A DNA stretch of 24,315 bases from Clostridia bacterium (GTDB lineage Bacteria; Bacillota; Clostridia; Oscillospirales; Acutalibacteraceae). The notes under the pieces are model-generated. The model saw nothing but the letters and a program-made list of their open reading frames with translations. It was not told the origin of the DNA and made no database searches. Both the position numbers and the translations under genes were made by a program. This document shows, in pieces, positions 1 to 7,991 of this stretch (positions are counted from its first letter, which is position 1; every line of letters begins with the position of its first letter). The DNA lies in assembly GCA_017559885.1 (NCBI GenBank), contig JAFYQN010000089.1, forward strand, positions 1-24,315, given 5' to 3'.

Positions 1-1
1 T

Positions 2-160
2 ACATTCTCTAAAGACGCTATCGTTTGGGCTATCGAAAACGGCGTAATCAGCGGTAAGAACGCAACAACAATTGCTCCACAGGGCAATGCACAACGTTGC
101 GAAGTTGCTAAGATTATGTACAACATCTTCTTAAACGATATTTTTGTTGTTGCACCGTAA
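2..160 (+). CDS. C-terminal end of an S-layer homology (SLH) domain protein (partial)
   Basis: The reading frame is open from base 2 and stops with TAA at 158-160, giving 53 residues of a protein whose start lies outside the window. The segment WAIENGVISGK followed by the RCEVAKIMYNIF helix is the typical second half of an SLH domain (invariant W, a GxIxG turn, then a closing helix ending in a hydrophobic stretch). SLH domains hold exported proteins non-covalently on the secondary cell-wall polymer of Gram-positive bacteria, usually as three tandem copies at one end. Here the last copy sits at the extreme C-terminus, leaving only a short FLNDIFVVAP tail. It is plausibly another surface protein of the same locus, but nothing more of it is visible. 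Confidence 0.85.
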   Translation, partial: TFSKDAIVWAIENGVISGKNATTIAPQGNAQRCEVAKIMYNIFLNDIFVVAP

Positions 161-163
161 TTA

Positions 164-192
164 TTTAAAAACACGCAAATAAAAATTATACA
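164..192 (+). promoter_or_regulatory. possible weak sigma-A promoter for the GH20-like gene
   Basis: TTTAAA at 164-169 and TATACA at 187-192 are separated by 17 bases. Each matches the sigma-A consensus at only four of six positions. Transcription would begin near 199, placing the 206-246 hairpin at the very 5' end of the message. The region is AT-rich, so a chance match is quite possible. Confidence 0.3.
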
Positions 193-205
193 GTAGGTTA
201 ACTAA

Positions 206-246
206 ATAGAGAACCTTGTTTAATCGACTTAAATGAGGTTCTCTAT
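206..246 (+). promoter_or_regulatory. perfect 11-bp inverted repeat (leader hairpin or terminator)
   Basis: ATAGAGAACCT at 206-216 is repeated as its exact reverse complement at 236-246, with a 19-base loop whose edges (TTTAA/TTAAA) can pair further. It lies between the SLH gene and the GH20-like gene. No real T-tract follows (only TTTTT after four A's and a TGG), so it is a poor intrinsic terminator. The right arm overlaps a GAGG at 235-238 that would be the Shine-Dalgarno site for the ATG at 250, so it could mask ribosome binding. An operator is a third option. Confidence 0.5.
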
Positions 247-249
247 AAA

Positions 250-1239
250 ATGGTTTTTAAGGGCAATATTTTTGGTGAAATAATGAGTGAAAAAATTTGG
301 AGTACGTTAGTACATTTTGGAACAAATCTTTGGTACGAAGAGGGAAATTTTAACGGACAGGACGAGAAAAAACTTTGGAAATCTCCTGCTTCTTCTGAAA
401 TAAGATTTGACCGTTCCGTGTGGGACGAATATTTAAAACATATAAAAGCAAACGGTATAAATACAATAATTCTTGACGTAGCCGAGGCGCTACAGTATAA
501 GTCACATCCTGAAATTTCTTGTCGTGGCGCATGGACGCACGAAGAAATGATTGCTGAAATTAAACGACTCGATGAAATGGGTATATCGATTATACCAAAA
601 CTTAATTTTTCTACCTGTCACGATGAGTGGCTTGGTATCTATTCACGTATGGTTTCAACACCTGTATACTACGATGTATGCAAGGATATTATAGATGAAG
701 TTTGCAATCTCTTTAAACCGAAATATGTTCATATAGGTTTTGATGAAGAGGTTTATGAAAATCAAGCAAGATATGATTTGGCGATTGTACGTCAAAACGA
801 TTTGTGGTGGCACGATCTAAACTTTTTTAACGATTGTATTCGCGCAAACGGCGCTCGCACTATGATGTGGTCCGATTATGCGCGTCATAGACCACAAGAA
901 TTTATTAAGAGATGTCCCAAAAATATTGTTCAATGCGTATGGTATTATTTTAACGAGTTTCCCGATAGCGATATGTCACATTATAACGAAATTCGTATAA
1001 AACCTATAAAAACACTTGAAGAAGCGGGATTTGACCAGCTTCCTACAGGCAGTATAGAATATTTTAAAGAAAATTTTGAAATGCTTGTTAAATATTGTAA
1101 AGAAGTCGTATCAGACAAGCATTTGCTTGGCTTTATGCAAACCACGTGGGAAAGCGTTACACCCGAGTGGCAAGAATATTTAAACCAAAGTACCGAACCC
1201 GTGAAATTAGCGCGAGATTGGTTTGAAGGTACTGACTGA
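250..1239 (+). CDS. GH20-like TIM-barrel glycosidase family protein, cytoplasmic
   Basis: A 329-residue protein with no signal peptide or membrane segment. It resembles the catalytic (beta/alpha)8 barrel of family 20 beta-N-acetylhexosaminidases: an early strand LVHFGTNLW, the strand NTIILDV, and the motif YVHIGFDEE, the counterpart of the GH20 HxGGDE loop in which Asp polarises the substrate acetamido group and Glu is the acid/base. Many Trp/Tyr residues (MMWSDYARH, VQCVWYY, QTTWESVTPEW) occur where sugar-binding aromatics are expected late in the barrel. It lacks the alpha/beta domain that normally precedes the GH20 barrel. The start is uncertain: ATG 250 has GAGG 11 bases upstream but inside a hairpin, while ATG 283 (MSEKIWST) has GGTGA four bases upstream and begins at the barrel. 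The 2227-residue surface protein starts 50 bases downstream, so co-transcription is likely. Exact activity is not established; some GH20-like barrel proteins have unknown substrates. Confidence 0.75.
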   Translation: MVFKGNIFGEIMSEKIWSTLVHFGTNLWYEEGNFNGQDEKKLWKSPASSEIRFDRSVWDEYLKHIKANGINTIILDVAEALQYKSHPEISCRGAWTHEEMIAEIKRLDEMGISIIPKLNFSTCHDEWLGIYSRMVSTPVYYDVCKDIIDEVCNLFKPKYVHIGFDEEVYENQARYDLAIVRQNDLWWHDLNFFNDCIRANGARTMMWSDYARHRPQEFIKRCPKNIVQCVWYYFNEFPDSDMSHYNEIRIKPIKTLEEAGFDQLPTGSIEYFKENFEMLVKYCKEVVSDKHLLGFMQTTWESVTPEWQEYLNQSTEPVKLARDWFEGTD

Positions 1240-1265
1240 CGTAAATTATTTAATTTAAATATAAT
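1236..1265 (+). promoter_or_regulatory. possible promoter in front of the 2227-residue GLUG protein
   Basis: CTGACG at 1236-1241 (four of six matches) and a perfect TATAAT at 1260-1265 are 18 bases apart, overlapping the stop codon of the GH20-like gene. The start point would fall near 1272, leaving a very short leader with AAAGGA at 1275-1280 before the GTG at 1290. It may add internal transcription, but AT-richness makes the call tentative. Confidence 0.35.
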
Positions 1266-1289
1266 CTTAATTGCAAAGGATGATGAATA

Positions 1290-4200
1290 GTGAAAAAACT
1301 ATTTAGTAATGGTAAAGCGGTAGTTGCTTACATATCGGCTTTTTCTATATTGGCGGTATCTTTACTGTCGGTATTTACCGGTGTTACAGTAACTGCAAAC
1401 GCAGAAACTTGTGGCGGTACCATTATAGAAAAATGGGACAAAGTCTCAGATGGCGTTTTGGGCGATTGGTACGACAGCGTCTATGAAACAGGTGATGGTA
1501 CTGAAAGCAACCCATATATTATTTCAAGCGCAGAAGAACTTGCCTATCTTTGCCGTTATGGTAGTAACGCAAACGTATACTACAAGGTAGACGATAGCAT
1601 CAAAGCGTTTGATATGAACACCGTAGCAGGCGTTGACCTTACTGTAGATAACATTACTGCAAACGAAGTTAAGACTGCAGTTGCAGATAAAATACTTGGT
1701 AAAGTGTGGTTCTGCGACGCGCCGTTTAAAGGTAACTTTGACGGTAACGGCGTAACCATTTACGGTTTATGCACAGGTCCTAACTACTATAACGATTATA
1801 GTTATGAGAACGGTTTGAAAGCAGGCCACGTAAGAGGCGGTTTGTTCCCAATAATAGATGCTAAAACTGCAGTAATTAAAAATGTAGCTATTAAGAATTC
1901 ATATCTTAAAGGCGACCCTGCAGGCACCGTGTTTGGTGAAACACTTGGTAACGGTGATTCAGCAATTATTGAAAACATTATTGTTGCAAACTGCTATGTT
2001 GATTCAACAGGCGGTTACATTAGTGGCGTAATCGGCGGTTACTGTCTATACGATGCTGCTACTAATACCGCAGACAAGGTTAAACTTAATAATTGTTTGG
2101 TTTATAATAATGTTGTTTATAATAAAGACGGCACAACTGCTCGTTTGATTGGTACATTGGAAGCGTATCATGATAATGGTAGCGGAAGCAAAGTAAGGGA
2201 TTATGAGGGATTTGGTATTTCTAACACCGTTGCAATTGGTTGTAATATTGAAAACGGTGGTAGTTGGTGGCAAAAGGATAGCACGTTCTTTAAAAATTGC
2301 TATACCACCGAAAATCCTGCTGCTGAAAACACAACAATCATTAAACTTTCAAGCGCAAGCGAGGCAATCGGAACTGCGGCTTTAACAAACCTTTCGGCTC
2401 TTGATAAGTCGGTTTGGTTCTTTAACACGTCGACATATCCTCTTCTTCGTGCCTTCCACAACATTAAAACAACCGATAACGGCGATGGCACACATAGCGA
2501 GATTTGTACCTGCGGAATAGAAGGTATGCCTACCGTACATACTTTTGTTAGCGGTGTTTGTTCGGGATGTAGTTTCGTTGACCCATGCATTAGCGGACAC
2601 ACTCTTGAAGCTGTTGCAGAAAAACCTGCAACCGAAACTCAAAACGGTATAAAGGCGCACGACAAATGTACCGTTTGCGAAAAAACGTTTATTGACGGCG
2701 TAACAGTTTTAGCAAGCGACCTTGTTATACCAATGCTTGTTACTACAAGTGAGTTTACCGGTAATTTAGATGCGGATTTGTTAGGTTCAGGTACTAAAAA
2801 GGATCCTTATCTTATTACAAACGCTGACGAACTTGCAGCAGTTGCGCTTGGTAAAGTTCCGTCAGATTCCGATACCTTCTTTAAAGTTTTAGATAGCATT
2901 ACTGCGTTTTATATGAATGGCGGAGAAAAAGTTGCCGCTATGACAAATGCTAACGACGTTAAGGAATATTTTGAAGAAAAGGGCGGTAAGTCGTGGAATG
3001 CTGTAAGCACCTTCTCGGGTCAGTTTGACGGTAGCGGAGCTACTGTTTACGGTCTTTACTGTAACGATACAAATATTTATGCGCAGACTGCTCTTTTCCC
3101 AAAAGTTGCAGGACATTCAAGCATAAAGAATATTGCCGTTAAAAACTCTTATATTTCAGGTTATAGTAAAGACGGCGCAATTGCCGCTTTGGTTGGCGGT
3201 ACTGTTTGGAAGGGCGACAGCAATTCAGACACCAGTATTGCCGTTGAAAACGTAGTTGTTGCAAACAACTATATTGCGTCTATAAACGATACTGTAAAAT
3301 ACGGCGCAAGCGTTTTGATGGGATGCTTATTTGATAAGCACTATGCTACCGTTAATAATTGTATTATGTACGGTAACGTTGTTGAAAATGCATATACAGG
3401 TACTGCTCTTAGAAGTGGTATGATTACTACCTATAACGGTCCTGTTACAAGCACAATATTTAACAATATTATTGCAGTTGGCGTAACGCCATGGACTATC
3501 GAAGATAATGGTGACGGTACATATAGTCACGCAGGTTGGTATTTAACACACCTTGATGCAGGTCATTTTAAAAACATTTATACCGACCAATCTATTGATA
3601 AAATGCAGGCATACGCTCCATCAAGCAACTCAGATTCTATTCTTAATAACTTTAATATTAAAACTTCTATGACTGCAGAGCAACTTATAGGCGCTGCAGC
3701 AAAAGAAAATATAACAACACTTGATGAGAATATTTGGTTCTATAACACAACAACCTATCCTCAAATCCGTATATTCCACGATATTTCGGGTGAATCGGTA
3801 GGTGTTGATGGTCACAAGAATGAAAAAGACGAATGTTGTGGCCTTGAAATTTTACGCGATGGTATAATTCCACACAGCTATGTTGGTAGCAGTTGTTCTA
3901 TTTGTGGATATACATTCCCATGCGCTTACGGACACAACTTTACTGATATTCCTGCAAAAGATGCTTCATACGAAGAATCAGGTAATATTGCGCATAAACA
4001 TTGTTCACAATGTGACAAAAACTATCCTATGGATGCGGCTATTGACGAACCTATAACTTCGGCTTATACCGATGCTGATGTAATCATTCCGCAAATGCTT
4101 CCATACGATGAGTGGGACGGCACATACGCTTCATATTTCTGGATGAATAACGAAGGCGACGGTTCTGCCGGCAATCCGTTTATAATTCACAGCGCAGAAC

Positions 4201-7200
4201 AACTTGCGGCTGTTGCTACAGGCAATCTTAAATATGACTCAAGCAAGCCCACATCAGAACATTTCGATGTTAGCAAATACACACTCTCTGGCAATGTGCT
4301 TGACACAACTGATTTAAACTTTAAGGTTAGGGATGGTCTTAACTATTTCTATATCAATGGCGGCGAGGATCTTGCTAAACTTGACACCGCTGAGAAAGTT
4401 AAGGAATATTTTGAATCTAACACTGCTAATAACTGGTTAAAGTCTAACAAGTTTAGTGGTGCATTTAACGGTAACGGCGCTACCATTTATGGTATTTATA
4501 GCGTTAACAGTGATGTAGTTGGTTTGTTCCCATTGGTAGATTCTAAAACCTCTGTTAAGAACGTTGTTTTAAAGAACTCTTACATAAAAACAAGTGAAGG
4601 CAACCATAATAGCGTTGCTGCAGGCGGTCTTTTTGGTCGTGCGCAATGGTATACAGATTCTACATTGTTTGCTACGCTTAACGTTAGAAGTTGCGTTGTT
4701 GCAAACAACTATATTTGCTCGCAAAATGATGATGCAACTTATGGTAGAGTAGGCGCTATTGCCGGAAATATGTTTAGTAATGGTATCGTTATAAGAGATA
4801 CCTTGGTATACGGCAATATCCTTGTAAATGGTAGAAATGTACCAGAGGAATACAAGTCTGGTCTTGTGTCTGCTGCAGGTGCTGGTAGTAGTGCGTTTAA
4901 AAACGTAGTATCAATCGATACACCTCCTTATACAAAAGGCGGCGGTTGGCATTTGTATGACAATTCTAAGTTTACAAACGTTTATACCGACTGCGCTATC
5001 ACAATTGCTGACGGCGCTGCTCAGGATTACAAAAAAATCACAAAACTCACAAAAGAGCAAATGACAGGTGCTGCGGCTAAGGAAAATATGCCGGGTCTTG
5101 ATTGGGTACAGTTCTGGATTACAAATGATGGCGAGTATCCAACCCCAAGAATAGTTAACATTAAAGATTATGCGCCCGGTCTTGCATGGACGGGTGAAAC
5201 TGCCAAGGAATTCCCATCAGGCGATGGTTCTATGAACAATCCTTACGTAATTCCTTCTCCTGAATATTTAGCATTAATGTTAACTTCCGACAACGACGGT
5301 CTATATTACAAACTTACTGCCGATATAATTATTAACGATACTTCGGCAGAAAATTGGAAAGACAACGCAAAAACTTGGTTTACTTCTGAAAATATAGGCG
5401 AATTTAAGGGCACTTTAGAAGGTAATGGATTTACCGTTTCAGGTCTATATTATAACGATATTGCCGCAGGTGTTAGCGCAGGTCTTATTCCTGTTGCAAA
5501 TTCGGCAAGCGTTAGCAATTTAACAGTTACCGATTCATATCTTGCCGGTAATGCAAGCGCATACATTGGCGCGGTTATCGGTAGTGTAGTTGATAATTGT
5601 ATAAAACCCATTAGTTTACAAGGCATTACTATTGAAGACAGCGTTGTTATTGAAGGTAATGCAACAATCGGCGGCGCAATTGGTAAGGCAGGCGACTCGG
5701 TTGTTCGTATTACTAACTCTATCTCAAAATCAGGCGGTTTTGTTGGTAGCGCGTCAAACGGCGTAAGCATTAAGAACAGTATCTCTGTTAATGCGGCGCC
5801 TGTTGCAAATGTTAACGACGCTCAATTTAAGAATGTTTACACAAACGTTGACACTGCTACCCAAGGCGTTACAGTTCTTGCCGACGCCGATATGAAGGGC
5901 GCTGCTGCGGCTACTAATATGTCGGGTCTTGATTTCGACAACGTTTGGAATACTGTATCAGGCGATTATCCTACACTTCGTGGCGTTATTAATTCAAGCG
6001 ACGGTGTTATGGGAGAAGTATGGTCAGGCAACGTAGCAGGCAATTATGCAGGCGGCGATGGTAGTGAAGAAAATCCATATCTTATCGCAACACCTGAACA
6101 ACTTGCCCTTTGTATAACCAAGCATGCTCACGGCAAACACTATAAACTTGTTGCCGATATCTATCTTAATGATATCGAAAGTCCGTACTGGGAAAAGAAG
6201 GTTGGTTGTAACCAATGGTATCACAACCGTTCAGGTGCCTCATGGGGTCTGTTTAAAAACGGCGGTTCATTTGACGGTGACGGACACATAGTATACGGTC
6301 TATATTACGAGCGTACCGGCTTTATGGAAGCAAATCAAGGCGCATACCTTGGCTTGTTCCCAACAGTAGGTCAAAAAGCACTTATTCAAAACGTTGCTGT
6401 TTCTCACGCTTACATTGCTGGTTCTACCGAGTATTACAGCAATTCTGATGAGGGTAAATGGTTTAGCGAATCGGCAGGTGGACTTATTGGCTCTATTGTT
6501 AGATGGGACGTATCTTACAAAGACGAATTAAAGAGTGACTTTACTGCTAAAACACTTACAAAAGATCCCAAATTCTGGGATAATATGCCTATAATTAAGA
6601 ACTGTCTTGTTGACCATACATGTTATATCGCTGCTACTTATCCAGGTGGTATTTTTGGCTATTGCGACGAGCCGTTCCGTGCTTATGACTGTATCTTTAC
6701 AGGCTCACTTAAGGGCGGTCCTAACATAGAGCATATGGGTGGTATTGCCGGTCAGGATACTGCAAACGGTGCTTACTACTATAGATGCGTATCACTACCA
6801 CAAACCTGTGACAGACCGTACGGCGGTTGGGCAAACTCTAACTGGCGCTCTATCGATAGTCAGTGGCCAACAACGGTTATTGACAGTTACTATTTCTCAA
6901 TGTATAAACGTGTTAACTCGGGTACAAAGATTGACAATCCTGTTGACCGTGTTGGCGAGGCAGCAAAGGAAAAGATGACCGCGCTCGACTGGGAAAACAC
7001 ATGGATGGTAATTGAAGACGGCACACCAATACAGCGAATATTTACTAAAAATCATACTGTCGAGGAGTATACTGCGCTTTCTGACCGAGAATTTGCAGCT
7101 CCGTTTGTTAAAGTTTCATTAATGACCAATATACAAGGCGTTGATATCGAACCGTTGGTTGGTAGAATGTATTCGCCAATTACCTTGCCTGAAATTTCAC

Positions 7201-7973
7201 GCGAAGGTTATACCTTTACTGGTTGGCATGTATTCTCTGACTGCAGTATGGAATATCCGCTTGACTACTTCCCACCACGAGATTTAGAACTTTACGCAGG
7301 TTGGGAAATTAGCGGATTTGCGCAACCGTTTGATGAGTACACCAACACATTGTATGACTATAACGGCGATCAATGGATCCTTAACCGTCCGGGCGCTAAG
7401 GGCGGATATAACGTTAAGTTTGTTCGTAATGGTTCGGCTTCTATGCACTTGTTAGATACAAATACAGAGTCTGCTGATATGATGCTCAACTATGAGGATA
7501 TGCTTAACATCGGTCAAAAATACAAGATGACATTCTGGGTTACTACTGATAAGGCAGATAATCCTGACACTGTTTTAAAACTTGTTCATAATGAGTATCC
7601 TGAGTATATGAAATCTAACGCAGGTGTAGAAGATATGCTTACCGTAACGGGTCTTACCGTTGGCGAGTGGACGCAGTACAGCTACGAGTTCACAGCCCGT
7701 ACACCTTGGATTTCTATACGAGCAGGCGAGAACTCAAGTCTTTACTTCGACGACGTATTGGTTTATACAGTCGGTGAAAACGTTAGCAATGAAGAACTTG
7801 CTAAGTATTTGTCACAACTTGATACGTCGGCAGGTCAAATTACCGATAACAACACCATTTCACCCGACACAAATGGAAAAATTACTTTTGTTATAGTAGC
7901 GGCAGTTATTCTTTCATGTGCGGTTGTTGTCATAATTTCTAGGAAAAATCCTTTTGAAATTATAGAAGAATAA
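1290..7973 (+). CDS. giant membrane-anchored GLUG-repeat surface protein
   Basis: 2227 residues, starting at GTG with AAAGGA nine bases upstream. Residues 1-38 are a signal peptide (basic start, hydrophobic core, cleavage after ANA). Five beta-rich units follow, each opening with G[SD]G[TS]xxxPYxI and then 'saeeLa' at about residues 68, 499, 956, 1311 and 1589. Within units one sees FxGxFDGxGxTIYGLY, a 'glFp' strand, IKNVxIKNSY, INNCLVYxNxV and a closing 'aAkeNMxxLDW...YP'. These resemble GLUG motifs of bacterial adhesins and would suit a beta-solenoid. Cys-x-x-Cys linkers lie at about 406-470 and 848-914. Near 1939-2008 is an InlB/Listeria-Bacteroides type repeat (GYTFTGWH...LYAGWEI). Residues about 2010-2170 look like a CBM4/9-type jelly roll ending LYFDDVLVYTV. 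A TM helix at 2198-2216 with a short tail anchors it in the membrane. No catalytic domain is recognised; likely an adhesin or polysaccharide-binding scaffold. The GH16 lipoprotein gene follows after 18 bases. Confidence 0.88.
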   Translation: MKKLFSNGKAVVAYISAFSILAVSLLSVFTGVTVTANAETCGGTIIEKWDKVSDGVLGDWYDSVYETGDGTESNPYIISSAEELAYLCRYGSNANVYYKVDDSIKAFDMNTVAGVDLTVDNITANEVKTAVADKILGKVWFCDAPFKGNFDGNGVTIYGLCTGPNYYNDYSYENGLKAGHVRGGLFPIIDAKTAVIKNVAIKNSYLKGDPAGTVFGETLGNGDSAIIENIIVANCYVDSTGGYISGVIGGYCLYDAATNTADKVKLNNCLVYNNVVYNKDGTTARLIGTLEAYHDNGSGSKVRDYEGFGISNTVAIGCNIENGGSWWQKDSTFFKNCYTTENPAAENTTIIKLSSASEAIGTAALTNLSALDKSVWFFNTSTYPLLRAFHNIKTTDNGDGTHSEICTCGIEGMPTVHTFVSGVCSGCSFVDPCISGHTLEAVAEKPATETQNGIKAHDKCTVCEKTFIDGVTVLASDLVIPMLVTTSEFTGNLDADLLGSGTKKDPYLITNADELAAVALGKVPSDSDTFFKVLDSITAFYMNGGEKVAAMTNANDVKEYFEEKGGKSWNAVSTFSGQFDGSGATVYGLYCNDTNIYAQTALFPKVAGHSSIKNIAVKNSYISGYSKDGAIAALVGGTVWKGDSNSDTSIAVENVVVANNYIASINDTVKYGASVLMGCLFDKHYATVNNCIMYGNVVENAYTGTALRSGMITTYNGPVTSTIFNNIIAVGVTPWTIEDNGDGTYSHAGWYLTHLDAGHFKNIYTDQSIDKMQAYAPSSNSDSILNNFNIKTSMTAEQLIGAAAKENITTLDENIWFYNTTTYPQIRIFHDISGESVGVDGHKNEKDECCGLEILRDGIIPHSYVGSSCSICGYTFPCAYGHNFTDIPAKDASYEESGNIAHKHCSQCDKNYPMDAAIDEPITSAYTDADVIIPQMLPYDEWDGTYASYFWMNNEGDGSAGNPFIIHSAEQLAAVATGNLKYDSSKPTSEHFDVSKYTLSGNVLDTTDLNFKVRDGLNYFYINGGEDLAKLDTAEKVKEYFESNTANNWLKSNKFSGAFNGNGATIYGIYSVNSDVVGLFPLVDSKTSVKNVVLKNSYIKTSEGNHNSVAAGGLFGRAQWYTDSTLFATLNVRSCVVANNYICSQNDDATYGRVGAIAGNMFSNGIVIRDTLVYGNILVNGRNVPEEYKSGLVSAAGAGSSAFKNVVSIDTPPYTKGGGWHLYDNSKFTNVYTDCAITIADGAAQDYKKITKLTKEQMTGAAAKENMPGLDWVQFWITNDGEYPTPRIVNIKDYAPGLAWTGETAKEFPSGDGSMNNPYVIPSPEYLALMLTSDNDGLYYKLTADIIINDTSAENWKDNAKTWFTSENIGEFKGTLEGNGFTVSGLYYNDIAAGVSAGLIPVANSASVSNLTVTDSYLAGNASAYIGAVIGSVVDNCIKPISLQGITIEDSVVIEGNATIGGAIGKAGDSVVRITNSISKSGGFVGSASNGVSIKNSISVNAAPVANVNDAQFKNVYTNVDTATQGVTVLADADMKGAAAATNMSGLDFDNVWNTVSGDYPTLRGVINSSDGVMGEVWSGNVAGNYAGGDGSEENPYLIATPEQLALCITKHAHGKHYKLVADIYLNDIESPYWEKKVGCNQWYHNRSGASWGLFKNGGSFDGDGHIVYGLYYERTGFMEANQGAYLGLFPTVGQKALIQNVAVSHAYIAGSTEYYSNSDEGKWFSESAGGLIGSIVRWDVSYKDELKSDFTAKTLTKDPKFWDNMPIIKNCLVDHTCYIAATYPGGIFGYCDEPFRAYDCIFTGSLKGGPNIEHMGGIAGQDTANGAYYYRCVSLPQTCDRPYGGWANSNWRSIDSQWPTTVIDSYYFSMYKRVNSGTKIDNPVDRVGEAAKEKMTALDWENTWMVIEDGTPIQRIFTKNHTVEEYTALSDREFAAPFVKVSLMTNIQGVDIEPLVGRMYSPITLPEISREGYTFTGWHVFSDCSMEYPLDYFPPRDLELYAGWEISGFAQPFDEYTNTLYDYNGDQWILNRPGAKGGYNVKFVRNGSASMHLLDTNTESADMMLNYEDMLNIGQKYKMTFWVTTDKADNPDTVLKLVHNEYPEYMKSNAGVEDMLTVTGLTVGEWTQYSYEFTARTPWISIRAGENSSLYFDDVLVYTVGENVSNEELAKYLSQLDTSAGQITDNNTISPDTNGKITFVIVAAVILSCAVVVIISRKNPFEIIEE

Positions 7974-7991
7974 AAAGAAAGGACGGAAGTT

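Noticed and set aside
1290..7973. CRISPR or short tandem-repeat array
   Set aside because: The repetition is at protein level in units of hundreds of residues with diverged DNA; there are no regular short repeats with unique spacers.
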